From positions 16,264,641 through 16,328,640 of the forward strand of contig NC_067206.1 of assembly GCF_026262505.1 (NCBI RefSeq): 64,000 nucleotides of DNA, given 5' to 3'. Below the pieces are notes generated by a model. The model did not search any database. It saw nothing but the letters and a program-made list of their open reading frames with translations, and was not told where the DNA came from. The number at the start of each line of letters is the position of its first letter. Position 1 is the stretch's first letter. The position numbers and the translations under genes were made by a program. Source of the DNA: Trichomonas vaginalis G3 (Eukaryota; Parabasalia; Trichomonadida; Trichomonadidae). Below, piece after piece: positions 10,095 through 18,641 of this stretch.

Positions 10095-10994
10095 ATGACA
10101 GAAATAGCAAATCTTCTACAGGTTCCATTAAAACAAGGAACAAACAAAAGGGGTGCATATAATAGAACTATGAAAGTTCCTGATGGAATGAAAGAATTAG
10201 TTCATATTGTTGCTGGTCTTCAAAAGGATGTAAAACAAATGAGAAACGTTTTAACATTACCAGAAGCTCAAGCATATGCCAAACGTCATGGTCCAAATTG
10301 GGAAGCACATGAAGCAGACATTACAGGACCAAATGGAAAACCTGATGGTATAAATGAAGTTTTCGTTACTGATGGTCAAGGTAATATTAAAGTCATAAAT
10401 GGTTATAAATTAACTGTATCTGATTATCCTAAACGTAAAGCATATAATGAACGTTATCCTATGCAATTTGATGAAAATGGAAAAGCTGTTAAACAATACA
10501 TTGGAGAAGGTGAACATGGTCCAATTAATTCATACCGTCATAATCCATATTCTTATTTCAATGAAGAATTAAACGCTATTGAAGAAGGACCGGATGGATT
10601 ACCACGATATGTTAATCAGTTTGATGGTCAATATGCAAATTTGAGACCTGAAATTCCAGCTAAGAAATTCTTTAAAGTTGCTTTATTCGATCCAGTGTTC
10701 AATGAACAGAAAGAAGCAATGAAAGCAGAATTTAAACCAATTCAAGTGGCAAGAATTTCTTCATCTTCACTTTCAGAAGCGTTCAAGGAATTGATAAAGA
10801 AACCACTTTATTCTCAACAAGGTTATAACTTTGATTTAATTAAAGAAAGTGATAGACGTAAATTAGAAAAATCAGATGGTTTTAAGAATGCATGTAATGA
10901 AATGATTAAAGATATTGTAAATGATAAAATAAGACTGGAAGAAACTCAAAGCAATATCAATAACATAATTGGTGCAGTTACAAAGAAAGTATAA
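10095..10994 (+). CDS. Conserved Maverick protein, 299 aa, possible virion component
   Basis: Intact here and frameshifted in E2 (50186-51086). The ATG at 10095 follows TTTATAATTAAACATG. Residues about 60-115 contain [20 protein letters not shown], a short V-rich strand, then [14 protein letters not shown]. This Asp/Gly-rich turn followed by NGY...SDYP is a recurrent block in Polinton-like and giant-virus-related proteins that I cannot name with certainty. The N-terminus is basic with an amphipathic helix ([19 protein letters not shown]). The C-terminal 80 residues are helical and charged. Its position between the packaging ATPase and other virion-type genes suggests a structural or core protein. 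No catalytic motif is visible. Confidence 0.75.
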   Translation: MTEIANLLQVPLKQGTNKRGAYNRTMKVPDGMKELVHIVAGLQKDVKQMRNVLTLPEAQAYAKRHGPNWEAHEADITGPNGKPDGINEVFVTDGQGNIKVINGYKLTVSDYPKRKAYNERYPMQFDENGKAVKQYIGEGEHGPINSYRHNPYSYFNEELNAIEEGPDGLPRYVNQFDGQYANLRPEIPAKKFFKVALFDPVFNEQKEAMKAEFKPIQVARISSSSLSEAFKELIKKPLYSQQGYNFDLIKESDRRKLEKSDGFKNACNEMIKDIVNDKIRLEETQSNINNIIGAVTKKV

Positions 10995-11076
10995 GCAAAC
11001 AATGATGAACCTTGGGATATTACCGTAACAACTAAATAAAACTTTAAATATATTTTTCTTTTTTATTCGAATATAA

Positions 11077-11775
11077 ATGAGAAGACGTTTCACAAGTCAA
11101 AAGAACACTAACGCAAAAGCAGAGATTACGGTTGGTTATAACGTAAATGATGATAAATCACGAATTATTCAAAATGTTAAAGTTAATGTTAGCCCTGAAT
11201 TAACAAGGTCAGCAACTCAACCAAATTTATTAACTCGTGACTTACCGAAAAAGGAGGAGGAGCAAAATAAAGAAGATGGAGACCCAATCATTTTATCTGA
11301 ACCCGGTAAAGAACCTGTTGAAATTCCCACTTATCCAACATACCCCCCACCTCTTTCATCAAACATCGAGAACCCAGGAATCTACGATTCCAGTCGCAAT
11401 GCGCCATATAAAATAGACATTAATTCAGAATTAATGAAAATTTACCGTGATATAATAACTGATAATTATGATTCAATAATAAATTTAATTGATCAATCCG
11501 GTTTAATTATTTTACCTTATGAATCATTAATTCACATTATCGCCATTCTTTGTGATGTTCAAGATTCAGACGTTAAGATTCAATTTTTCATAGATGATGA
11601 GGTTTCATGCTGCGGAACAGTTGCAAAAATAAATCCTATAAAGGATATTAGCACAATTAAGATATCAAAGAACGGAACAACAACTGAACTTCATTTAACA
11701 TATAATGATATTTATAATAAAATAGTTGATGAATATAAAATATCACTTGAAAAATTCTTTGTTAAGGCTATTTAA
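11077..11775 (+). CDS. Hypothetical Maverick protein, 232 aa
   Basis: Function not recognised. The start follows a TTTTTTATT leader and ATATAAATG. The N-terminal 100 residues are basic, then low-complexity and Pro/Glu-rich (ILSEPGKEPVEIPTYPTYPP), likely disordered. The C-terminal 120 residues form a compact domain with regular alternation of hydrophobic residues (DSIINLIDQSGLIILPYESL, then IQFFIDDEVSCC). Its stop overlaps the stop of the convergent 159-aa gene in a shared TTAA at 11772-11775. The E2 copy (51172-51872) is split by loss of one C in a C-run. Location within the virion gene cluster suggests a minor structural or assembly protein. Confidence 0.75.
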   Translation: MRRRFTSQKNTNAKAEITVGYNVNDDKSRIIQNVKVNVSPELTRSATQPNLLTRDLPKKEEEQNKEDGDPIILSEPGKEPVEIPTYPTYPPPLSSNIENPGIYDSSRNAPYKIDINSELMKIYRDIITDNYDSIINLIDQSGLIILPYESLIHIIAILCDVQDSDVKIQFFIDDEVSCCGTVAKINPIKDISTIKISKNGTTTELHLTYNDIYNKIVDEYKISLEKFFVKAI

Positions 11776-12251
11776 TATTCAAGCATTAACATTATTGAAT
11801 AATAATCCTTTGAATCATAATCGATAATAATTGACCTTTCACCAGTTTCTATCGTTTGTTTTATTTCTTTTTGTTCCCCACTATCTGGATCGGTCATTGT
11901 AATTGTTTTTGTTATAGTATCAGCTTTATCTTTAACTTCAATCTTTTTTCCATCAGGATATTTAAACCAAAATTCCAAAAATTCGATATTGTCAATCTGT
12001 TCATATTTTAATCTATCAATTACATTTTTAATACCATCTGAAAATCTTATGAAATGGTCATTATATGGATTTGATTGAACTAAATTTGAATGAAGTGAAA
12101 TATAACCCGATGATGAATATGACATCGACTCATATTTTCTGAAAACACTAAAATTTATAACATGAATGAATTTCTTATTCGTTGAATTTATGAATTCTTG
12201 AGGTAATCTTATTCTAGTTTTATTTATCACTGGAAAATAACGCTTTACCAT
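11772..12251 (-). CDS. Hypothetical Maverick protein, 159 aa
   Basis: The open frame extends to 12284, but that start would lie inside the opposite-strand gene at 12271. The ATG at 12251 (MVKRYFPV) is preferred because it follows a TTTTTATTACGATTAAAA leader like other genes of the element. The protein is beta-rich with a short Lys/Glu/Thr-rich loop (TKTITMTDPDSGEQKEIKQT) and ends in YSIMLMLEY. It is 99% the same in E2 (51869-52348), so it is under constraint or recently copied. It is part of the only - strand interruption in the virion gene cluster. No family recognised; a capsid-associated role is possible. Confidence 0.75.
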   Translation of the reverse strand: MVKRYFPVINKTRIRLPQEFINSTNKKFIHVINFSVFRKYESMSYSSSGYISLHSNLVQSNPYNDHFIRFSDGIKNVIDRLKYEQIDNIEFLEFWFKYPDGKKIEVKDKADTITKTITMTDPDSGEQKEIKQTIETGERSIIIDYDSKDYYSIMLMLEY

Positions 12252-12270
12252 ATTTTTAATCGTAATAAAA
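12252..12270. promoter_or_regulatory. 19-bp divergent promoter
   Basis: The 19 bases ATTTTTAATCGTAATAAAA are all that separate the two divergent start codons (159-aa gene at 12251 on -, 236-aa gene at 12271 on +). Read from either strand it gives a T-rich run followed by an A-rich stretch before ATG. The equivalent at 52349-52367 is identical. Confidence 0.6.
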
Positions 12271-12981
12271 ATGTCAATTATCAATATTATTTCAAATAAT
12301 AACTGTGAATTAAATTTAACAGTTAGCGGAATTTATAATGTTACTCTCGTTTCTGTGAGTGGTAAATTTAATCCCATTCTTTTAGACCCTTCAGATTATA
12401 TATCATTTATCAAAGATGACCATGAAAAAACGTATGATATGTATATAAATAATGTGATCACGAAATGGGATATTAACACGATTTTAAGTTATTTAAACGA
12501 ATCATTTATCATATGGTATGAAGAAAATTTTAAATCAAAACCCGATAAACTTTTTGAACTTGATGAAATAAATAACCTTATTAAATTTCCGCTGAAAATT
12601 AAATTTTGTACTCCTCATCTTCGTTCATTGTTGGGGATATTAAATTTTGAAAAAGATGTTGGGGATGTTTTGTATTCTGACACTGGTTCCAATTTCATTT
12701 TAATCAAATGTGATAAAGTTAATACCCCAATGAGATTTTCACATCAAACATTAGACCCTAACTCTTACCCATCAATACAAAACATTTTATCCATCAACTT
12801 AAACATATTTTCTTTATCATATCCGTTTCAATTATCCGGGAATTCATTTATTCTTCATTCAAAAGATTTATCAAATATTAAATTTAGAGTAACTGACCTA
12901 TTTGATTGTGATTTAGAATTCATGAATGAAATATTATGGCAATTTCAAATAGAAAAAATAGCTGATGAGATAACGGATTAA
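12271..12981 (+). CDS. Conserved Maverick protein, 236 aa, minor virion protein candidate
   Basis: Intact in both elements (E2: 52368-53078), with a few conservative differences. The protein is beta-rich with repeated Asn/Ile/Ser segments (NCELNLTVSGIYNVTLVSVS) and ends in a block LSNIKFRVTDLFDCDLEF followed by an acidic tail. The combination of an N-terminal strand-rich half, a central FCTPHLRSLLGI segment and a terminal strand-turn-strand block resembles small structural proteins of Polinton-like viruses. I cannot assign it to penton or another capsid part. It is divergently paired with the 159-aa gene across a 19-bp intergenic region and is followed 24 bases later by the fibre gene, suggesting coordinated expression. 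Confidence 0.75.
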   Translation: MSIINIISNNNCELNLTVSGIYNVTLVSVSGKFNPILLDPSDYISFIKDDHEKTYDMYINNVITKWDINTILSYLNESFIIWYEENFKSKPDKLFELDEINNLIKFPLKIKFCTPHLRSLLGILNFEKDVGDVLYSDTGSNFILIKCDKVNTPMRFSHQTLDPNSYPSIQNILSINLNIFSLSYPFQLSGNSFILHSKDLSNIKFRVTDLFDCDLEFMNEILWQFQIEKIADEITD

Positions 12982-13005
12982 ATATTTATTTTTAAATCGT
13001 AATAA

Positions 13006-15048
13006 ATGATTAAACAACAACAACCACAGCAACTTAAGGCACAGACCATTACATACGCCTTATATGCATATAATTCAAAGACGGCAGAACAAACGCAAAG
13101 GTTGAAATATGGAGATTTGGAAATAGTATTGAAAAATGACCATTTCGAATTCGTTTGCAAAGGTGGTGCAGTGATATCAAATATAAAAGAAATTTTATTT
13201 ATGAATTCAAAAATTAAAGGTATAACGGATGATATAACATCAATTCCACCAGAAGAACAAAGATATTACGCATTAAATGCATTTCCTAAAGTTTTGAAGA
13301 TTGGAAGATTTAATTTAAATGAGGAATTCATAAAAGGTTTCCTAAATGACATAATGAAGAAAGCAGATAAGGAATATGTCAACAGTGAATTAATGAAGAA
13401 AGCAGATAAGGAATATGTGACTAGTGCATTAATGAAGAAAGCAGATAAGGAATATGTCAACAGTGAATTAATGAAGAAAGCAGATAAGGAATATGTGACT
13501 AGTGCATTAATGAAGAAAGCAGATAAAGAATATGTCAACAGTGAATTAATGAAGAAAGCAGATAAGGAATATGTGACTAGTGCATTAATGAAGAAAGCAG
13601 ATAAAGAATATGTCAACAGTGAATTAATGAAGAAAGCAGATAAGGAATATGTGACTAGTGCATTAATGAAGAAAGCAGATAAGGAATATGTCAACAGTGA
13701 ATTAATGAAGAAAGCAGATAAGGAATATGTGACTAGTGCATTAATGAAGAAAGCAGATAAGGAATATGTCAACAGTGAATTAATGAAGAAAGCAGATAAG
13801 GAATATGTGACTAGTGCATTAATGAAGAAAGCAGATAAAGAATATGTGAATGAAAAAGATAATGAAATTAAAGAAATGGTTGGATGGTATCATGAATGGA
13901 CATCAAAGATTTTAAAAACTAAAGCTGATACGGGATGGGTTTCAGAATGTTTAGACCTTAAAGCGGATAAAACATATGTCAACGATGAGTTAGAGAAGAA
14001 AGCAGATAAAGAATATGTGAATGAAATATACCAAAGTTTGATAGGAACAACTAAAAATATTGAAACTATTGCTGGTGACTTTTCCGTCTATGAAGAAAAT
14101 AAATATTTTAGAGGGCAATTGGTACATTCCTTAAAAAATGGTATGCGGTGTAAACTCATTCCGAAAAATAACAATGAAATGTATGTAAGTTATAAAAAGA
14201 ATGATGACACACAAGTTAAAGTTCCATTAGACAACAACTGTTACTTAAACTTATATGGAGACGAACAAAAGAAATATTTAAGAGTTTATGAAATGACGGA
14301 TATGACATTGTCTAACGTAGCTCCAGCACCGTATTATTTCGACTATGGAGATGATGTCAGAACGCCGCATGTAGATGAACAAAAGCAAACATTATATTTA
14401 GATTATTATAGATATAAAAGATATAATGCAATAGAAAAAACGAGAATAGTATATTATTATATAGATGACAAAAATAAATATTATAGTCAAGATTTTACAT
14501 ACCCTGAAAACATAAGATTATATTATAAAAAATATTCTGACACAAACCAGAAGAAACCCGAAATAGTTACACTATATTTTAAGTTCAAAAGAGACAATCC
14601 TATATTATCTCATATGTTTGATTTAATGAACCCAGTAGGTTCTATTTATACATCTATGGATGTGAGAGGTCCTCAAGCAATGTTTGGTGTTGGTGCATGG
14701 GAACAAATAGTCGACAGGTTTTTGTATTGTGCAAACTCTTCAAAGGAAATAGGTGGAAGTAAAACGATTACAGGTGAAAATTTACCTGCACACAGTCACT
14801 ACATAGATTTAAGCACATCTCAAGCAGGTTGGCATAAGCATAGATATTGGGATTGGTCAGGAATGACAAAAGGTAAAGGATATGATGTTAAAGATGACGT
14901 TAAGTTTGCCATAAATTGTTACTGGAGCGACACTCAGGGAGAAGGAAACCATACACATCACGTTTCAGGATATACACAAACAACGGGACAAAGTAAAGAA
15001 TACATGCCACCATTTATGACTGTATTCGCGTGGTACCGCATTTATTGA
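13006..15048 (+). CDS. Fibre-like protein with 13-aa repeats and phage tail-collar-type C-terminus, 680 aa
   Basis: Three regions are visible. Residues 1-115 form a unique N-terminal part, perhaps the virion anchor. Residues about 117-285 are a shaft of twelve perfect 13-aa repeats, alternating MKKADKEYVNSEL and MKKADKEYVTSAL, plus a degenerate thirteenth. Such KADK-x-YV repeats are common in phage tail-fibre shafts. After about residue 540 comes NPVGSIYTSM, then FGVGAWEQIVDRFLYC, GENLPAHSH, two His-rich H-x-H segments and YMPPFMTVFAWYR. This order matches the C-terminal collar/receptor-binding domain of many bacteriophage tail proteins (PVGSIY...FGGTWE...F...P.H.H...MPPY..VY.W.R). The role is therefore probably attachment. 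E2 carries the same gene with only five shaft repeats and a frameshift. Transfer from a phage is inferred, not proven. Confidence 0.85.
   Translation: MIKQQQPQQLKAQTITYALYAYNSKTAEQTQRLKYGDLEIVLKNDHFEFVCKGGAVISNIKEILFMNSKIKGITDDITSIPPEEQRYYALNAFPKVLKIGRFNLNEEFIKGFLNDIMKKADKEYVNSELMKKADKEYVTSALMKKADKEYVNSELMKKADKEYVTSALMKKADKEYVNSELMKKADKEYVTSALMKKADKEYVNSELMKKADKEYVTSALMKKADKEYVNSELMKKADKEYVTSALMKKADKEYVNSELMKKADKEYVTSALMKKADKEYVNEKDNEIKEMVGWYHEWTSKILKTKADTGWVSECLDLKADKTYVNDELEKKADKEYVNEIYQSLIGTTKNIETIAGDFSVYEENKYFRGQLVHSLKNGMRCKLIPKNNNEMYVSYKKNDDTQVKVPLDNNCYLNLYGDEQKKYLRVYEMTDMTLSNVAPAPYYFDYGDDVRTPHVDEQKQTLYLDYYRYKRYNAIEKTRIVYYYIDDKNKYYSQDFTYPENIRLYYKKYSDTNQKKPEIVTLYFKFKRDNPILSHMFDLMNPVGSIYTSMDVRGPQAMFGVGAWEQIVDRFLYCANSSKEIGGSKTITGENLPAHSHYIDLSTSQAGWHKHRYWDWSGMTKGKGYDVKDDVKFAINCYWSDTQGEGNHTHHVSGYTQTTGQSKEYMPPFMTVFAWYRIY
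13354..13854 (+). repeat. 39-bp coding repeat of the fibre shaft, 12 full copies
   Basis: Units start at 13354 and every 39 bases to 13783, with a partial unit at 13822. They alternate in a 78-bp higher-order pattern (AACAGTGAATTA versus ACTAGTGCATTA). Copies differ only by AAGGAA/AAAGAA, indicating recent expansion. E2 has five units that follow a different pattern. Confidence 0.95.
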
Positions 15049-15153
15049 ATGAACTAAATATATTTTATGTCTGTAATTAATTAGGTAATGAAGTAGTGGA
15101 TGAACTGCAGAAATATGTGTTATCGTTAATGTTTACGTCATGGTTTCAGGTTA

Positions 15154-15643
15154 GGCAGTTATGACTTATTTTTGAAGAACTAAAGGTGTCACTACGTCAC
15201 TCAGTGTCACTCGGTTATTTAACTTCTCTGAAAAAATGAGACAACATGACATTTTGACAACATAGTGGGAAATGAGGAAGGCAGTTATGACTTATTTTTG
15301 AAGAACTAAAGGTGTCACTACGTCACTCAGTGTCACTCGGTTATTTAACTTCTCTGAAAAAATGAGACAACATGACATTTTGACAACATAGTGGGAAATG
15401 AGGAAGGCAGTTATGACTTATTTTTGAAGAACTAAAGGTGTCACTACGTCACTCAGTGTCACTCGGTTATTTAACTTCTCTGAAAAAATGAGACAACATG
15501 ACATTTTGACAACATAGTGGGAAATGAGGAAGGCAGTTATGACTTATTTTTGAAGAACTAAAGGTGTCACTACGTCACTCAGTGTCACTCGGTTATTTAA
15601 CTTCTCTGAAAAAATGAGACAACATGACATTTTGACAACATTT
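15154..15643 (+). repeat. Left arm array of the invertible cassette, 126-bp tandem repeat
   Basis: Units start at 15154, 15280, 15406 and 15532 with GGCAGTTATGACTTATTTTT. Each contains GGTGTCACTACGTCACTCAG, then TTTAACTTCTCTGAAAAAAT, and ends with GACAACATGACATTTTGACA. The last block holds three GACAA/GACAT words at 8-9 base spacing, like iterons. The right array at 18097-18600 is the inverted counterpart. The arrays occupy nearly all of the 665 bases between the fibre gene and the helicase gene. Confidence 0.95.
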
Positions 15644-15689
15644 ACGAAAATATGATGCAGTCCAAAAATAAAGTTAGTTTTAAAATTAT

Positions 15690-15713
15690 TTTTATTTTTT
15701 TATTTCTATATAA
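15690..15713 (+). promoter_or_regulatory. T-rich / TATATAAATG start signal of the helicase gene
   Basis: ATTTTTATTTTTTTATTTC followed by TATATAAATG, the clearest example of the shared element signal. It lies inside the cassette and inverts together with the gene: the same signal precedes the E2 gene on the - strand at about 57680-57705. Confidence 0.6.
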
Positions 15714-18059
15714 ATGACAGCAACAAACAACAGCAACAGCAACAGCAACAACAACAGCAACAACAACAGCAACTTGATCATTTCTGATGAAAAAGTTATT
15801 GATTCATTAGTTGAGGAATTAGTTGTGGCAGAAACTAAAGCCCTCAACGAAAGAATTGGTGAAAACAAGATTGATTTACATAACTACCTCAAACATGATG
15901 GAGGAAGAGGAAGGAAAACTGGTGTGGCTTTATTAGTAAATAAAATATCAAATTTAACGATTATAGATGTTGATATCAATAAATCATACAATGATGAACT
16001 TAAAGAAACAGTTAGAAAAGATATTTTATCAAAACTTTCGGATAAAGATGTTATCGTTAAAACCGCATCAGGAGGTCTTCACATTTATTGCAACACTAAT
16101 TTCTTCTATGCAGTTTCGAACAGAATGATTAAATGTTATTCCTGCAATGATTATGATATTGATATCATGACTTCTATTGATGATTCAAAGCGTTCATTAG
16201 TGGTTATGGCTGATTCAAGAGTTCGAAAGAATGCATCAGAACCAATCAATACATACTCATTCATTCGTGGAAGTTATGATTCAACATTAACCAGAACAGT
16301 GAATGATATATTAAATGATTTGAATATTAAGGTAAGAGTTGAACAGAAGAATGAAGAAATAAAGAATATCATGAATGAAAACAAAGATGTAAACATTGAC
16401 GATAAACTAGCTCAAAGCATAGTTGATGGCATCTGTGATTTTGAAGTACATAATGATGGTGGAAACATGAATTTAGAAAAAGAAATAACATTATTCACAC
16501 TGTTTCAAGCAATTAATTCGTTACCTAATCATTTAATTAATGAAGCATACGATAACGTTTATAACTTCTGCAGTTTAACAGAAAATGCTAAAAGTAATTT
16601 TGAAAAAGCACGTAGTAGATATGCATATTTAATGACTTCTCCATTTGTTTTGGTGAAGATTCTAAAACTTTATCAAAAGGAATATTATGATGAATATGTT
16701 TTACCTTTATTACGTAAGCCAAAAATAACATTTGATATCAAACTTGATGACTCGTTTTTGATAACAGATATTAGACGCAAGGCTGAAAATCATCAGTATA
16801 AAAACAGTTCTGAAGTAATTGAGGAGTTATCACGTGTAATTCGTTTTGTAGATTGTGGAAACAAATATTTCATTCAGAAAGATTACAACATACACGACAA
16901 AATGAATCAAATATCATTTGTTCTTCAGTCAAACATGAAAGAGTCACTCAAAATGATTAAATTATTTAAAGAAGAAGGTAAAACAATAACAGCATGGGAT
17001 GTACTATTAAATCAATTGTCTTCATTAACCGTTAAGGGTGTTTGCTTTAAATCTGATTCCCCAGATGTTTTCTCAACGTTTCAAGGTTATAAATACAACA
17101 TTCTTGAAAAGCCTGATTACTCAAAAATTGAGATGTTTATGAATTTCATTAAAGAAGCCATTTGTGATAATAACGATGAAGTGTATAAATACCTTCTCGG
17201 CTGGATTGCATCAATGATTCAACATCCTGGAATCAAGAATGAAACAGCAATTATTTTGAAAGGACTTCAGGGAACAGGTAAAAACAGATTTACAGATATT
17301 ATTTCTGAACTTCTCGCTGGTTATTCATGTAAAAACATTACTGAAATAGGTGAGCTAACGGGTAATTTCAACTCAGTTGTTGAAAATAAAATGTTTCTTG
17401 TACTTAATGAACTCAAGAATGTTGGTGAAGATAGACTCGCAAACTTCAACGCTTTGAAATCAATTATTACGGATAATGAGATTAGAATTAATGAAAAGAA
17501 TCAACCCAGAAGAACAGCACAGAACGTTGCAAACTTCATTTTCGTAACTAATAACGTCTACCCTGTCAAAATTGAAGTTGGAGACAGAAGATACGTAGTT
17601 TTAAGGGTTAATGGTAAATTTAAGGGTCAATTTGATTACTTCAAGAATTTAATGGATTCATGCACTAAGGAATTTTATGATAATTTACTGACGTATTTTA
17701 TGCAATATGACCTTTCATCATTTAATGTACGAATCATACCGATGACTGAAGCCAAACAAGATTTAATCGAGTTATCAACAAATCCTTTAGATGTATGGAT
17801 AAATACACATTATGATGAATTGTGTGCAGGTATGACATGTAAAAATGCTCTATTCTGCAAACCATCAGACATGAAAGACAAAAACTTTCAAATGAGTATT
17901 AAGGATAAATGTGATAAGAAACAGAGAAGAATAGATGGTAAACAGACATGGCATTATGTTTTGAAAGAAGAAATGAAAGGATTATATAAACAGGTTGAAC
18001 CAAACGATAATGAGGAATCATTTACTGACGATGAAATACCTGTAAATGAAGCTTTATAA
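15714..18059 (+). CDS. Prim-pol / D5-like SF3 helicase fusion, 781 aa
   Basis: Probable replication initiator. The N-terminal part fits the archaeo-eukaryotic prim-pol fold: hDhD motif in TIIDVDIN (D85, D87), the S-G-G-x-H motif in KTASGGLHIYC (H123), and a third acidic site in YDIDIM (148-150). The C-terminal part is an SF3 helicase: P-loop GLQGTGKN at about 517-524, Walker B-like MFLVLNELKN near 560, the sensor region FIFVTNN near 610, and GDRRYVV. Residues 5-20 are an Asn/Ser run encoded by CAACAG repeats, which is much shorter in E2. The gene sits alone between two inverted repeat arrays. It is on + strand here and on - strand in E2 at 55355-57679, so the whole gene with its promoter is in a segment that has inverted. 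Confidence 0.9.
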   Translation: MTATNNSNSNSNNNSNNNSNLIISDEKVIDSLVEELVVAETKALNERIGENKIDLHNYLKHDGGRGRKTGVALLVNKISNLTIIDVDINKSYNDELKETVRKDILSKLSDKDVIVKTASGGLHIYCNTNFFYAVSNRMIKCYSCNDYDIDIMTSIDDSKRSLVVMADSRVRKNASEPINTYSFIRGSYDSTLTRTVNDILNDLNIKVRVEQKNEEIKNIMNENKDVNIDDKLAQSIVDGICDFEVHNDGGNMNLEKEITLFTLFQAINSLPNHLINEAYDNVYNFCSLTENAKSNFEKARSRYAYLMTSPFVLVKILKLYQKEYYDEYVLPLLRKPKITFDIKLDDSFLITDIRRKAENHQYKNSSEVIEELSRVIRFVDCGNKYFIQKDYNIHDKMNQISFVLQSNMKESLKMIKLFKEEGKTITAWDVLLNQLSSLTVKGVCFKSDSPDVFSTFQGYKYNILEKPDYSKIEMFMNFIKEAICDNNDEVYKYLLGWIASMIQHPGIKNETAIILKGLQGTGKNRFTDIISELLAGYSCKNITEIGELTGNFNSVVENKMFLVLNELKNVGEDRLANFNALKSIITDNEIRINEKNQPRRTAQNVANFIFVTNNVYPVKIEVGDRRYVVLRVNGKFKGQFDYFKNLMDSCTKEFYDNLLTYFMQYDLSSFNVRIIPMTEAKQDLIELSTNPLDVWINTHYDELCAGMTCKNALFCKPSDMKDKNFQMSIKDKCDKKQRRIDGKQTWHYVLKEEMKGLYKQVEPNDNEESFTDDEIPVNEAL

Positions 18060-18096
18060 AGTATGACTGGAATTTATTTTTGCATTAATCCTGTGA

Positions 18097-18600
18097 TGTT
18101 GTCAAAATGTCATGTTGTCTCATTTTTTCAGAGAAGTTAAATAACCGAGTGACACTGAGTGACGTAGTGACACCTTCAGTTCTTCAAAAATAATTAATTA
18201 TCGAATAACCCACTATGTTGTCAAAATGTCATGTTGTCTCATTTTTTCAGAGAAGTTAAATAACCGAGTGACACTGAGTGACGTAGTGACACCTTCAGTT
18301 CTTCAAAAATAATTAATTATCGAATAACCCACTATGTTGTCAAAATGTCATGTTGTCTCATTTTTTCAGAGAAGTTAAATAACCGAGTGACACTGAGTGA
18401 CGTAGTGACACCTTCAGTTCTTCAAAAATAATTAATTATCGAATAACCCACTATGTTGTCAAAATGTCATGTTGTCTCATTTTTTCAGAGAAGTTAAATA
18501 ACCGAGTGACACTGAGTGACGTAGTGACACCTTCAGTTCTTCAAAAATAAGTCATAAATACCTTCCCCTGCTGTGTTGTCAAAATGTCATGTTGTCACAA
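18097..18600 (-). repeat. Right arm array of the invertible cassette, 119-bp tandem repeat
   Basis: Units start at 18097, 18216, 18335 and 18454, with a partial unit at 18574, each beginning TGTTGTCAAAATGTCATGTT. The unit is the reverse complement of the left array unit apart from the variable spacer (TTAATTATCGAATAACCCAC here). The two arrays are thus inverted repeats of about 500 bp on either side of the helicase gene. The region 18060-18641 contains no gene. Confidence 0.95.
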
Positions 18601-18641
18601 ACTTTAGAACGGCATAATTTAAATTTTTATTTTTATCATAA

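Larger units (their letters stand above)
15154..18600. other. Proposed invertible replication cassette, E1 orientation
   Basis: The segment consists of left array, promoter, prim-pol/helicase gene and right array. The sequence next to the stop codon (TTATTTTTGCATTAATCCTG, 18079-18098) abuts the right array here, but its reverse complement abuts the left array in E2 (about 55303-55325). The outer flanks (GGTAATGAAGTAGTGGATG at about 15085, CTTTAGAACGGCATAATTT at about 18602) are in the same order in both elements. Confidence 0.8.

Noticed and set aside
12252-12284. Longer start for the 159-aa gene (MIIDIFITIKN)
   Set aside because: It would run into the divergent gene, and the T-rich leader precedes the ATG at 12251 instead.
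13266-13772. Minus-strand repeat protein frame of 168 aa
   Set aside because: It is the antisense reading of the 39-bp fibre repeats; composition and boundaries follow the + strand gene.
15154-15643. CRISPR array
   Set aside because: Units are tandem with no unique spacers, there are no cas genes, and the DNA is eukaryotic; it is a tandem repeat.
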